NCBI RefSeq assembly: GCF_022023855.1
Contig: NZ_CP059453.1
Location: 577,501-641,500 of the forward strand
Source of the DNA: Azospirillum brasilense
GTDB taxonomy: Bacteria > Pseudomonadota > Alphaproteobacteria > Azospirillales > Azospirillaceae
Direction: 5' to 3'
DNA: 64,000 nucleotides
The notes beneath the pieces were generated by a model that saw only the letters and a program-made list of their open reading frames with translations, did not search any database and was not told the origin of the DNA. How positions within the stretch are numbered: the first letter of the stretch is position 1; each line of letters starts with the position of its first letter. The translations under genes were made by a program, and so were the position numbers. Positions 25,443 to 34,154 of the stretch are shown piece by piece.

Positions 25443-27022
25443 GGCAGAGCCTCCCCGCACATCAGCGTCTCGCCGGAGCGCATGATCGCTCCCATGATTT
25501 TCTCCTGGCTGGCCTCGGCCGCCGGCATCTCAGCGACCATTTCGCCGGCGTTCATCACGCAGATGCGGTCGGCGACGCCCAGCAGTTCCGGCATTTCGGA
25601 GGAGATCAGGAGGACGCCCCGGCCCTCGGCGACCAGCTGGTTGATGATGGTGTAGATCTCGTACTTGGCGCCGACGTCGATGCCGCGGGTCGGTTCGTCG
25701 AGGATCAGCACCTGCGGGTCGGCGAACAGCCATTTGCTGAGCACGACCTTCTGCTGGTTGCCGCCCGACAGGTTGACCGTCTCCTGGAACACGTCGGGGC
25801 AGCGGATGCGCAGCCGGCGCCGGAACTCCTCCGCCACCTGGACCTCGCGCTCATGGTCGATGACCCAGCGTTTCGCCACCCCCCTGAGGTTCGCCAGCGT
25901 GACGTTGTGGCGGATGTCGTTGTCGAGCACGAGGCCGAGATGCTTGCGGTCCTCCGTCGCGTAGGCGAGGCCGTTCGCCATGGCCCGGCTGATGGTGGAG
26001 ACGTCGATCTCCCGCCCGTCGAGGAAGGCTTGCCCGCGGATGTTGCGGCCGTAGGAGCGGCCGAACAGGCTCATCGCGAATTCGGTGCGGCCGGCGCCCA
26101 TCAGCCCGGCGATGCCCACCACCTCGCCGCGGCGGACGGTCAGGTTCACGTCGCGGACGACGCGCCGGCCGGGATGGGCCGGGTGGTCGGCGCTCCATCC
26201 CTTGACCTCGAACAGCACCTCGCCGGGCACGGTGGTCCGCCGGGGGTAGCGGTCCGACAGGGCGCGCCCGACCATGCCGCGGATGATGCGGTCTTGGCTG
26301 ACCACCGCCTCGCGGCAGTCCAGCGTCTCCACCGTCGTGCCGTCGCGCAGGATGGTCACCCGGTCGGCGACCTTGGCGATCTCGTTCAGCTTGTGCGAGA
26401 TGAGGATGGAGGCGATGCCGCGCGCCTTGAACTGCAGCAGCAGGTCCAGCAGGGCGTCGCTGTCGCTCTCGTTCAGGCTGGCGGTCGGCTCGTCCAGGAT
26501 GAGCAGCTTGACCTCCTTGGACAGCGCCTTGGCGATCTCCACGAGCTGCTGCTTGCCGACGCCGATGTCGGTGATCAGGGTCTCCGGCGGGTCGTGCAGC
26601 CCGACCAAGCGCAGCAGCTCCCGCGCCCGCAGGGTGGCCGCGTCCCAGTCGATCACCCCACGGCTCGCCTGCTCGTTGCCGAGGAACAGGTTCTCGGTGA
26701 TCGACAGCAGGGGTACGAGCGCCAGCTCCTGGTGGATGATGATGATGCCCAGCCGCTCGCTGTCGGCGATGCCGCGGAAGGCCTGAGGCTGGCCGCGGAA
26801 GCGGATCTCGCCGTCGAAGCTGCCTTGCGGGTAGACCCCGCTCAGCACCTTCATCAGCGTCGACTTGCCGGCGCCGTTCTCGCCGATCAGCGCGTGGATC
26901 TCACCCTCGCGGACCGACAGGTTGACGTCGTCCAGCGCCTTCACGCCGGGAAACGTTTTGGTGATGCCCTTCATTTCCAGGATCGGCATCGCCAGACTGG
27001 ACCGCTCCAGGATGGAGTTCAT
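25439..27022 (-). CDS. gguA: Sugar ABC transporter ATP-binding protein (GguA/MmsA type)
   Basis: A 527-residue double-ATPase subunit of the carbohydrate uptake class 2 family. The N-terminal domain has Walker A GENGAGKST (47-55) and Walker B LLILDEPTASL; its signature is the weak form IGVGKQQLVEIAKAL. The C-terminal domain has a degenerate Walker A (GLMGAGRTEF) with a full LSGGNQQK signature and VLILDEPTRGIDVG. GAGGA five bases before ATG 27022 supports the start. It is the second gene of the chvE unit. Confidence 0.94.
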   Translation of the reverse strand: MNSILERSSLAMPILEMKGITKTFPGVKALDDVNLSVREGEIHALIGENGAGKSTLMKVLSGVYPQGSFDGEIRFRGQPQAFRGIADSERLGIIIIHQELALVPLLSITENLFLGNEQASRGVIDWDAATLRARELLRLVGLHDPPETLITDIGVGKQQLVEIAKALSKEVKLLILDEPTASLNESDSDALLDLLLQFKARGIASILISHKLNEIAKVADRVTILRDGTTVETLDCREAVVSQDRIIRGMVGRALSDRYPRRTTVPGEVLFEVKGWSADHPAHPGRRVVRDVNLTVRRGEVVGIAGLMGAGRTEFAMSLFGRSYGRNIRGQAFLDGREIDVSTISRAMANGLAYATEDRKHLGLVLDNDIRHNVTLANLRGVAKRWVIDHEREVQVAEEFRRRLRIRCPDVFQETVNLSGGNQQKVVLSKWLFADPQVLILDEPTRGIDVGAKYEIYTIINQLVAEGRGVLLISSEMPELLGVADRICVMNAGEMVAEMPAAEASQEKIMGAIMRSGETLMCGEALP

Positions 27023-27100
27023 GAGAATCCTCCGATCGCCCGGTCGAACCTCAGGCTGATGGCGGGGGGCGCCGGTCGGCGCCCGCCCCGCGCCGCTTCG

Positions 27101-28177
27101 TCACTTGAACTGCGCTTCGGTGTAGTAGCCGCTGCCGACCAGCGTGCTCTTCCAGTTCGACGCGTCCACGCTGACCGGCTTCAGCAGGTAGGCCGGGACG
27201 ACCTTCTTGCCGTTGTCGTAGGTCTTGGTGTCGTTGACCGGCGGCGTGCCGCCACCGAGCACCGCGTCGACCATCTCGACCGTGATCCGGGCCAGTTCGC
27301 GGGTGTCCTTGAAGACGGTGGCGCGCTGCTCGCCCGCCAGGATCGACTTGATCGAGGGCACCTCGGCGTCCTGGCCGGTCACCACCGGCATCGGCTGCGA
27401 CGGCGAGCCGTAGCCGACCCCCTTCAGCGAGGAGATGATGCCGATGCTGATCCCGTCGTAGGGCGACAGCACGGCGTCGACGCGGCGGTTGCCGTAGAAG
27501 GCGCTCAGCAGATTGTCCATGCGGGCCTGGGCGGTGGCGCCGTCCCAGCGCAGGGTGGACACCTTGTCCATACCCACCTGACCGCTGCCCACCTTCAGCT
27601 TGCCGCTGTCGATGTGGGGCTGCAGCACCGACATGGCGCCGTTGTAGAAGAAATAGGCGTTGTTGTCGTCGGGCGAGCCGCCGAACAGCTCGATGGTGAA
27701 GGGGCCCTTGCCGTCCTTCAGGCCCAGCGCGTCGACGATGTAGCTGCCCTGGAGCACGCCGACCTGGAAATTGTCGAAGGTCGCGTAATAGTCGACATTC
27801 TCCGACCCGCGGATCAGCCGGTCGTAGGCGATGACCTTGACCCCGCGATCCTTGGCCTGCTGAAGCACGTCGGTCAACGTCGTGCCGTCGATGGCGGCGA
27901 TCACCAGAACCTTGCTGTTCTTGGCGACCATAGTCTCGATCTGGGCGAGCTGGTTGGGGATATCGTCCTCGGCGTATTGCAGGTCGGTCTTGTAGCCCTT
28001 GGCCTGGAACTGCTTGACCATGTTGTTGCCGTCGTCGATCCAGCGGGCCGAGGACTTGGTGGGCATCGCGATGCCGACGGTGGGCTTGTCCTGCGCCAGC
28101 GTCGGCGCGGCGGCAACGGTGAGGGCCAGCACGCCGACGGCCATTCCGGCCAGTGTGGTCGTGAATGAAGAAGACAT
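27101..28177 (-). CDS. chvE: ChvE/SbpA-type periplasmic sugar-binding protein
   Basis: A 358-residue exported sugar-binding protein of the XylF/ChvE group. The signal peptide runs to about residue 29 (VAAAPTLAQ), and the mature protein starts DKPTVGIAMPTKSSARWIDDG. VIAYDRLIRGSENVDYYATFDN and MPVVTGQDAEVPSIKSI are typical of ChvE. In Agrobacterium it feeds GguAB and also signals sugars to VirA; in Azospirillum the homologue SbpA serves galactose/arabinose uptake and chemotaxis. It is the first gene of the operon, downstream of gbpR, and its promoter carries the shared GTAT-box module. Confidence 0.93.
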   Translation of the reverse strand: MSSSFTTTLAGMAVGVLALTVAAAPTLAQDKPTVGIAMPTKSSARWIDDGNNMVKQFQAKGYKTDLQYAEDDIPNQLAQIETMVAKNSKVLVIAAIDGTTLTDVLQQAKDRGVKVIAYDRLIRGSENVDYYATFDNFQVGVLQGSYIVDALGLKDGKGPFTIELFGGSPDDNNAYFFYNGAMSVLQPHIDSGKLKVGSGQVGMDKVSTLRWDGATAQARMDNLLSAFYGNRRVDAVLSPYDGISIGIISSLKGVGYGSPSQPMPVVTGQDAEVPSIKSILAGEQRATVFKDTRELARITVEMVDAVLGGGTPPVNDTKTYDNGKKVVPAYLLKPVSVDASNWKSTLVGSGYYTEAQFK

Positions 28178-28266
28178 GGGCCGATTTCCTCCCCCTTCTG
28201 CGGCACCGGGTTGGCCACACCCGCGGCTCTTGAACGGGTGTCGGGTGGCGCAATGTTTGTAAGGCT

Positions 28267-28321
28267 AGCAATCGGCCGAAAAACCATAACTGTCAAATAC
28301 GATTATTGGCGGAATCCATAC
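28267..28321 (-). promoter_or_regulatory. chvE promoter with GTAT-box module (copy C)
   Basis: On the minus strand there is a GTAT at 28321, then TCGTATTTGACAGTTATGG from 28302. The start-to-start distance of 19 bp from GTAT to TCGTAT is the same as in the two other copies. TTGACA (28296-28291) is a good -35; the -10 near 28272-28266 is weak. The upstream box lies inside the 3' end of the gbpR-like gene. The block 28277-28302 is almost identical to 33045-33069 upstream of ytfQ. Confidence 0.65.
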
Positions 28322-29321
28322 ACATTTCGGTATCGCTTGCAGGGCTGGGCTGGGGCGTTTCCTGCGCGCGGCGCATCTTGGCGTCGGACGCCTCCCGCAA
28401 GGCGGTCAGGGCGGTGCGGGCGCCCGGCGACAGCGGACGGTCCTTCAGCCAGAAGATGCCGTACGGCTCGACGCTGAAGCGCTTGTGGAAGGGCACGATG
28501 GTGCAGCTGCCGGTGGGCGAGAACACCTGGGCGAGCGCGCGGGCGAAGACGGTGACCGAATCGTTTTCGGCGACCATCGCCAGGGAAATGACGGGCGAGG
28601 CGCTTTCGATCACCTTGCGCGGCGGCGGAACCCCCTCGGCGCGGAACAGGGCCTCGACCCGGCTGCGCAGCAGGCTGCCCAGGGGCTGGAGAATCCAGGT
28701 GGCGTCCACCAGATCGGCCGCGGTCAGCGGACGGCCGAGCCGCAGCAGCGGGTGGCCGTCGCGGCAGACGAAGCACAGCTCCTCGCTGCTGATCTCCTGA
28801 TACTCGAAGCACGCGGCGTCGACATGGCCGGGCAGGCGCCCAACCGCGAAATCCATGACGCCCTGCTGCACCCGCTCGGCCAGCACGTCGCTGGTCTCCA
28901 CCGCCACGGCGATCTTCAGGTCGGGGTGATCGTGGGTCAGCGTGGTGATCACCGGCACCACCAGCTCCACCGCCGGGGCCATCACCGTGCCGATGGAAAC
29001 GCTGCCGCTGTGGCCGGCCAGCAGGTCGTTCAGCTCCTCCCCCGCCTCCTGCAAGCCGCTGAGGATCGTCCGCGCGTGGCGGATCATCAGGCTGCCGTAC
29101 CAGTTCGGTTCGACGCCGCGGCCATGGCGCTCGAACAAGGTGACGCCCAGAGAGTCTTCCAGATCGCCCAGCAGCTTCGAGGCGGCCGGCTGCGACATGG
29201 TGAGGCTGGCGGCGGCGCGGTGCAGGTTGCGGTGCTCGTCCAGGGCCACGAACAGCTGGAGATGGCGCAGCTTCAGCCGGGCCTTGAGGAACCAGTTGGC
29301 CGGGAAACGGTGCGGGGTCAC
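28293..29321 (-). CDS. gbpR: LysR-family regulator, GbpR-like
   Basis: A 342-residue LysR regulator. The start RFPANWFLKARLKLRHLQL followed by ALDEHRNLHRAAASLTMSQP is typical of the GbpR (galactose-binding protein regulator) group. The C-terminal domain is the usual co-inducer fold. The GTG at 29321 has GGAGG nine bases before it; the ATG at 29357 has no ribosome site, so GTG is preferred. It lies between the chvE unit (same strand, downstream) and the divergent araB unit, and both promoters share a motif, so it is the likely activator of both. In Agrobacterium GbpR controls chvE in response to arabinose, galactose and fucose. Confidence 0.85.
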   Translation of the reverse strand: MTPHRFPANWFLKARLKLRHLQLFVALDEHRNLHRAAASLTMSQPAASKLLGDLEDSLGVTLFERHGRGVEPNWYGSLMIRHARTILSGLQEAGEELNDLLAGHSGSVSIGTVMAPAVELVVPVITTLTHDHPDLKIAVAVETSDVLAERVQQGVMDFAVGRLPGHVDAACFEYQEISSEELCFVCRDGHPLLRLGRPLTAADLVDATWILQPLGSLLRSRVEALFRAEGVPPPRKVIESASPVISLAMVAENDSVTVFARALAQVFSPTGSCTIVPFHKRFSVEPYGIFWLKDRPLSPGARTALTALREASDAKMRRAQETPQPSPASDTEMCMDSANNRI

Positions 29322-29355
29322 GGGCGGGGGCCTCCGGTCTGGCGATAGCGCCAAC

Positions 29356-29421
29356 ATACGAAATCTCGTATCGCCGGCGCCGATATTCGTATTGGACGAT
29401 TATCAGAACGCTCTCTATTGT
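29356..29421 (+). promoter_or_regulatory. araB promoter with GTAT-box module (copy A) and a perfect inverted repeat
   Basis: In the divergent gbpR/araB gap, ATACGA-N4-TCGTAT (29356-29371) is a perfect inverted repeat. Its right arm begins the module: GTATCGC at 29368, then TCGTATTGGAC at 29387, 19 bp later. The TGGACG (29393-29398) can serve as -35, with TATTGT at 29416-29421 as -10 after 17 bp. This arrangement suits a LysR activator that also represses its own divergent gene. Confidence 0.65.
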
Positions 29422-29473
29422 TCGTATGGTCAACAAAATTCAGAACGGGACAGCGAGGGGGAGGCCACACGGC

Positions 29474-30370
29474 ATGCCGCAGGAGGTTCGTTGTGTCTGG
29501 CCCGTCCGGGCGCTCCTGGGCGAAGGCCCGCTGTGGTCGCCGACGCAGGGCGCCGTCTTCTTCGTCGACATCCACGGATCGCGGATTCTGCGCCACGGGC
29601 TCGACGACGGCAGCCAAACGCACTGGGCGCTGGAGGACGCAGCCTGCTGGCTGGTGGAATGCGCCGATGGCGACGGCTTCATCGCCGGGCTGCGCTCGCG
29701 CCGGGTGGTGCGGTTGCGGCTGGAGCCGGGCCGCGTGGTGATCGCCGGGGAACTGGCGCGGATCGACCCCGACCGACCGGGCAACCGGCTGAACGACGCC
29801 AAGGCCGACGCGCAGGGGCGCCTGTGGATCGGCAGCATGGACGACGGGGAGGAAACACAATCCGGCGCCTTCCACCGGCTCGACCCCGACGGGTCGATCA
29901 CCTGCTTGGATGAGGGCTACACCGTCGCCAACGGCCCGGCCCTGTCGCCGGACGGGCGGACGCTCTACCACACCGACAGCGCGGCGCGGACGATCCACGC
30001 CTTCAATCTGGACGGCGCGGGACGGCTGTCCGGCAAGCGCGCCCACATCCGCTTCGCTGAGGCCGACGGCTATCCCGACGGCATGACCTGCGATGCCGAG
30101 GGCGGCCTGTGGGTCGCCCATTGGGACGGCGGGCGGGTCAGTCGATTCCGGCCCGACGGCACGCTGGAGCGTACGATCGCGCTGCCGGTGTCGCGGGTCA
30201 CCTCCTGTGTCTTCGCCGGCTCCGCCCTCGACCGGCTGTTCGTGACCACCGCGGCGCACGGCATCGGCCGCGACGGCCGCCCCGACGAACCGCTGGCCGG
30301 CGCGCTGTTCGAGTGCGATCCCGGCGTGCGCGGTCTGCCGCCCGGCCGCTTCGGGCATCCGCCGGGCTGA
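29474..30370 (+). CDS. araB: L-arabinono-1,4-lactonase (SMP-30/gluconolactonase family)
   Basis: A 298-residue SMP-30/LRE beta-propeller hydrolase. Metal-site motifs are visible: the glutamate in LGEGPLWSPTQGAVFFVDI, the asparagine in GNRLNDAKADAQGRLWIGSM, the asparagine in TVANGPALSPDGRTLYHTDS and the aspartate in DGYPDGMTCDAEGGLWVA. It would open L-arabinono-gamma-lactone made by AraA. ATG 29474 is preferred over 29426 because a GGGGAGG site precedes it and the family fold starts there. It is the first gene of the araB-araD-araE unit (A. brasilense naming; not ribulokinase). Confidence 0.9.
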   Translation: MPQEVRCVWPVRALLGEGPLWSPTQGAVFFVDIHGSRILRHGLDDGSQTHWALEDAACWLVECADGDGFIAGLRSRRVVRLRLEPGRVVIAGELARIDPDRPGNRLNDAKADAQGRLWIGSMDDGEETQSGAFHRLDPDGSITCLDEGYTVANGPALSPDGRTLYHTDSAARTIHAFNLDGAGRLSGKRAHIRFAEADGYPDGMTCDAEGGLWVAHWDGGRVSRFRPDGTLERTIALPVSRVTSCVFAGSALDRLFVTTAAHGIGRDGRPDEPLAGALFECDPGVRGLPPGRFGHPPG

Positions 30371-30430
30371 CCGGCTCCTCCGCAAACCGACCCGGCCCGC
30401 AATTTACCCGACAGAAGGACCCCAACGGCC

Positions 30431-31357
30431 ATGGCCCCCAGCGCCCGCCCCTACCGGGGAGTGTTCCCCGTCGTTCCCACCATCTTCACCGAGACGGGGG
30501 ACCTCGATCTCGCCGGGCAGACGCGTTGCGTCGATTTCATGATCGACGCCGGCTCCGACGGCCTGTGCATCCTCGCCAACTTCTCCGAGCAGTTCGTGCT
30601 GACCGACGCCGAGCGCGACGTGCTGATGGAGACCATCCTCGGCCATGTCGCCGGCCGGGTGCCGGTCATCGTCACCACCACCCATTTCAGCACCGCCGCC
30701 TGCGCCGCGCGCAGCCGCCGCGCCCAGGAGCTGGGGGCCGCCATGGTGATGGTCATGCCGCCCTACCACGGCGCCACCATCCGCGTGCCCGAGGCAGGCA
30801 TCGTCTCCTTCTTCCAGCGGGTGTCCGACGCCATCGACATCCCGATCATGATCCAGGACGCCCCGGTCAGCGGCACCGCGCTGTCGGCGGAACTGCTGGC
30901 CCGCATGGCGCGGGAGATCGCCAACGTCGCCTACTTCAAGGTCGAGGTGCCGCAGGCCGCCGCCAAGCTGCGCCGGCTGATCGAGCTGGGCGGCGACGCC
31001 ATCGAGGGACCGTGGGACGGCGAGGAGGCGATCACCCTGCTGGCCGATCTCGACGCCGGCGCCACCGGAGCCATGACGGGCGGCGGCTATCCCGACGGCA
31101 TCCGCCGGATCATCGATCCCTTCCTGGCCGGCGACCGCGAGGCGGCGGTGGCCGCCTACGGGCGCTGGCTGCCGCTGATCAACCACGAGAACCGCCAGTG
31201 CGGGCTTGCCACCGCCAAGATCCTGATGAAGGAGGGTGGCATCATCGCCTGCGACGCCGTGCGCCACCCGCTGACCGACCCGCACCCGGCCAGCCGCGCC
31301 GGCCTGCTCGACGCCGCCCGTCGCCTCGACCCGCTGGTCCTGCGCTGGGCGCGCTGA
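30431..31357 (+). CDS. araD: L-2-keto-3-deoxyarabonate dehydratase (DHDPS superfamily)
   Basis: A 308-residue class I aldolase-fold enzyme. The Schiff-base lysine is K170 in NVAYFKVEVP. The glycine-rich region GAMTGGGYPDGIRRI and the block RGVFPVVPTIFTETGDLDL match the A. brasilense AraD family, which turns L-2-keto-3-deoxyarabonate into 2-oxoglutarate semialdehyde with loss of water. The length equals that of AraD (about 309). It lies 60 bp after araB and 37 bp before the semialdehyde dehydrogenase. It is not the E. coli ribulose-phosphate epimerase of the same name. Confidence 0.92.
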   Translation: MAPSARPYRGVFPVVPTIFTETGDLDLAGQTRCVDFMIDAGSDGLCILANFSEQFVLTDAERDVLMETILGHVAGRVPVIVTTTHFSTAACAARSRRAQELGAAMVMVMPPYHGATIRVPEAGIVSFFQRVSDAIDIPIMIQDAPVSGTALSAELLARMAREIANVAYFKVEVPQAAAKLRRLIELGGDAIEGPWDGEEAITLLADLDAGATGAMTGGGYPDGIRRIIDPFLAGDREAAVAAYGRWLPLINHENRQCGLATAKILMKEGGIIACDAVRHPLTDPHPASRAGLLDAARRLDPLVLRWAR

Positions 31358-31394
31358 GGACGGCGCCACCCCTCGCCCAACCGGGAGACCTTTG

Positions 31395-32975
31395 ATGACC
31401 ATCACCGGCGAGATGCTGATCGGCGCCGAGAGCCACCGCGGCTCCGACGGCGCGTTCCGCGCCGTCGACCCCGCCACCGGCGCGGAACTGGAGCCGGTCT
31501 TCGGCGGCGGCGCGGCGGCGGAGGTCGAGCGCGCCTGCGCGCTGGCCTGGGCCGCCTTCGACGCCTTCCGCGAGACCGGGCTGGAGGCGCGGGCCGCCTT
31601 CCTGGAGACCATCGCGGCGAACATCCTCGACCTCGGCGACGAGCTGATCCTCCGCGCCATGGCCGAGAGCGGCCTGCCGCGCCCTCGGCTGGAAGGGGAG
31701 CGCGGGCGCACCGTCGGCCAGCTCCGCCTGTTCGCCCAGACGGTGCGCGAGGGCGGCTGGCTGGAGGCCCGCATCGACCCGGCCCAGCCGGAGCGCAAGC
31801 CGCTGCCGCGCCCCGATGTGCGGCAGCGCCACATCGCGCTCGGCCCGGTCGCGGTGTTCGGCGCGTCGAATTTCCCGCTGGCCTTCTCGGTGGCCGGGGG
31901 CGACACCGCGTCGGCGCTGGCCGCCGGCTGCCCGGTGGTGGTCAAGGGCCACTCCGCCCATCCCGGCACGTCGGAGCTGGTCGGCCGGGCCATCCGGGCG
32001 GCGGTGGCTTCCTGCGGACTGCCCGAGGGCGTCTTCTCGCTGCTGTTCGGCGTCGGCAACCCCATCGGAACGGCGCTCGTCACCGACCCGCGCATCAAGG
32101 CGGTGGGCTTCACCGGCTCGCGTGGCGGCGGCTTGGCTTTGATGGAAGCGGCGGCCCGCCGGCCCGAGCCGATTCCGGTCTATGCGGAGATGAGCAGCGT
32201 CAACCCGGTCTTCCTGATGCCGGCGGCGCTCGCCGCGCGGGCCGAGGCGCTGGGCAAGGGCTTCGTGGCGTCGCTGACCATGGGCGCCGGCCAATTTTGC
32301 ACCAACCCCGGCATTCTGCTGGGCGTCGACGGGCCGGACCTCGACCGCTTCATCGCCGCCGCGGTGGAGGCGCTGGGTGGCAGCGCCGCCTCGACCATGC
32401 TGACCCCGGCCATCCGCGCCGCCTACGATTCGGGAGTGGGGCGTCTGTCCGGCAGCGCCGCCGTGGCGACGCTCGCCCGCGGCTTGGCGTGCAGCGGCCC
32501 CAACCAGGCGCAAGCCGCCCTGTTCGGCACGACGGCCGACGCCTTCCTCGCCGACACGGCCTTGCAGGACGAGGTGTTCGGGGCGGCGTCGCTGCTGATC
32601 CGTTGCCCGGACGTCGCGGCGATGCGGACCGTCGCCGAGCGGCTGGAGGGCCAGCTCACCGCGACCGTGCAGATGGAGCCGGCGGACGGCGATGCTGTGG
32701 CCGCGCTGCTGCCGACCCTGGAGCGCAAGGCGGGCCGCATCCTGGCCAACGGCTGGCCGACCGGCGTCGAGGTCTGCCACGCCATGGTCCATGGCGGCCC
32801 CTTTCCGGCGACCTCGGACAGCCGGACCACCTCGGTCGGCACCTTGGCGATCCGGCGCTTCCTGCGCCCGGTCTGCTACCAGGACATTCCCGCCGCCCTG
32901 CTGCCGGAGGCGCTGCGCGACGGCAATCCGCTCGGCCTGTGGCGGTGGATCGACGGTGTGCCCGGACAGGTCTGA
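31395..32975 (+). CDS. araE: 2-oxoglutarate semialdehyde (2,5-dioxovalerate) dehydrogenase, long type
   Basis: A 526-residue aldehyde dehydrogenase. Catalytic residues are N159 (GASNFPLAFS), E265 (VYAEMSSVNP) and C302 (GAGQFCTNPG). It completes the pathway by oxidising 2-oxoglutarate semialdehyde to 2-oxoglutarate. The length and sequence blocks look like the type II/III enzymes known from glucarate and hydroxyproline breakdown; the classical arabinose type I enzyme of A. brasilense is about 480 residues. It is nonetheless the third gene of the arabinose unit. GGGAG seven bases before ATG 31395 supports the start. The symbol reflects position in the pathway, not orthology. Confidence 0.88.
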   Translation: MTITGEMLIGAESHRGSDGAFRAVDPATGAELEPVFGGGAAAEVERACALAWAAFDAFRETGLEARAAFLETIAANILDLGDELILRAMAESGLPRPRLEGERGRTVGQLRLFAQTVREGGWLEARIDPAQPERKPLPRPDVRQRHIALGPVAVFGASNFPLAFSVAGGDTASALAAGCPVVVKGHSAHPGTSELVGRAIRAAVASCGLPEGVFSLLFGVGNPIGTALVTDPRIKAVGFTGSRGGGLALMEAAARRPEPIPVYAEMSSVNPVFLMPAALAARAEALGKGFVASLTMGAGQFCTNPGILLGVDGPDLDRFIAAAVEALGGSAASTMLTPAIRAAYDSGVGRLSGSAAVATLARGLACSGPNQAQAALFGTTADAFLADTALQDEVFGAASLLIRCPDVAAMRTVAERLEGQLTATVQMEPADGDAVAALLPTLERKAGRILANGWPTGVEVCHAMVHGGPFPATSDSRTTSVGTLAIRRFLRPVCYQDIPAALLPEALRDGNPLGLWRWIDGVPGQV

Positions 32976-33025
32976 GGGAAGGACCGGCAACGCTTTGCCC
33001 GCATCGGGCGATCATGCCGGTTTCG

Positions 33026-33080
33026 GTATCGCTTCGGTCGAGAATCGTATTGGACAGATATGGTTTTCGATGCCTAATGT
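33026..33080 (+). promoter_or_regulatory. ytfQ promoter with GTAT-box module (copy B)
   Basis: GTATCGC at 33026 and TCGTATTGGAC at 33045 (19 bp apart) repeat the module seen before araB and chvE. TGGACA (33051-33056) and TAATGT (33075-33080) form a -35/-10 pair with an 18 bp spacer. The segment 33045-33069 nearly equals the chvE copy. It lies between the araE stop and the binding-protein gene at 33151, so the second transporter has its own, co-regulated promoter. Confidence 0.65.
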
Positions 33081-33150
33081 TGGTGCAACGAACAGATGCG
33101 AGCGGGCGCCGCCCGGATCGATGACAAGACACCCAGGGGAGTGAAACGGT

Positions 33151-34116
33151 ATGTCCAGGACATGGCTGATCTCCGCCGCTGCCGCCGCGGCCTTGTTGAT
33201 CGGGCTCGGCGGCGCGCAGGCCGCCGACGGGAAGCTGGTGGTCGGCTTCTCGCAGATCGGCTCGGAATCGGGCTGGCGCGCCGCCGAGACCAAGACCGCC
33301 AAGGCGGAGGCCGAGAAGCGCGGGATCGACCTGAAGATCTCCGACGCCCAGCAGAAGCAGGAAAACCAGATCAAGGCCGTGCGTTCCTTCGTCGCCCAGG
33401 GCGTGGACGCCATCTTCATCGCCCCCGTGGTGGCGACCGGCTGGGATTCGGTGCTGAAGGAGGCGAAGGAGGCGAAGATCCCGGTCGTCCTGCTCGACCG
33501 CCAGATCGAGACCCGGGACCCCGGCCTCTACATGACCGCCGTCACCTCCGACACGGTGCTGGAGGGCCGGGTCGCCGGCGAGTGGCTGGCCAAGCAGACC
33601 GGCGGCACCTGCAACGTGGTCGAACTCCAGGGCACCGTCGGCTCCTCCCCCGCCATCAACCGCAAGAAGGGCTTCGACGAGGTCGTCGCCAAGAATCCCG
33701 GCATGAAGATCGTCCGCACCCAGTCCGGCGATTTCACCCGCGCCAAGGGCAAGGAGGTGATGGAGAGCTTCATCAAGGCGGAGAACGGTGGCAAGGGCAT
33801 CTGCGCGGTCTACGCCCACAACGACGACATGGCGGTCGGCGCCATCCAGGCGATCAAGGAGGCCGGGCTGAAGCCGGGCAAGGACATCCTGGTCGTGTCC
33901 ATCGACGGCGTGCCCGACATCTTCAAGGCGATGGCCGACGGCGAGGCCAACGCGACCGTGGAACTGACGCCGAACATGGCCGGCCCGGCCTTCGACGCGC
34001 TGATCGCCTTCAAGAAGGATGGCAAGGCGCCGCCGAAGTGGATCCAGACGGAATCGGCGCTGTTCACCCCCGACACCGCCAAGGCCGAGTACGAACGCCG
34101 CAAGGACGCCTACTGA
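33151..34116 (+). CDS. ytfQ: Sugar-binding protein, YtfQ-like (galactofuranose/arabinofuranose type)
   Basis: A 321-residue periplasmic binding protein. The signal peptide ends near residue 24 (LGGAQAA), and the mature start DGKLVVGFSQIGSESGWRAAETKT is the YtfQ hallmark. QGVDAIFIAPVVATGWDSVLKEAK and VYAHNDDMAVGAIQAIKEAGL also fit. E. coli YtfQ binds galactofuranose; relatives bind L-arabinofuranose or other pentoses. GGGGAG nine bases before ATG 33151 supports the start. It is the first gene of a four-gene ABC transporter unit next to the arabinose pathway. Confidence 0.9.
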   Translation: MSRTWLISAAAAAALLIGLGGAQAADGKLVVGFSQIGSESGWRAAETKTAKAEAEKRGIDLKISDAQQKQENQIKAVRSFVAQGVDAIFIAPVVATGWDSVLKEAKEAKIPVVLLDRQIETRDPGLYMTAVTSDTVLEGRVAGEWLAKQTGGTCNVVELQGTVGSSPAINRKKGFDEVVAKNPGMKIVRTQSGDFTRAKGKEVMESFIKAENGGKGICAVYAHNDDMAVGAIQAIKEAGLKPGKDILVVSIDGVPDIFKAMADGEANATVELTPNMAGPAFDALIAFKKDGKAPPKWIQTESALFTPDTAKAEYERRKDAY

Positions 34117-34154
34117 CCCGGCCGTCCCACGGCACCGCCGGCGAGGCCCCCCGC

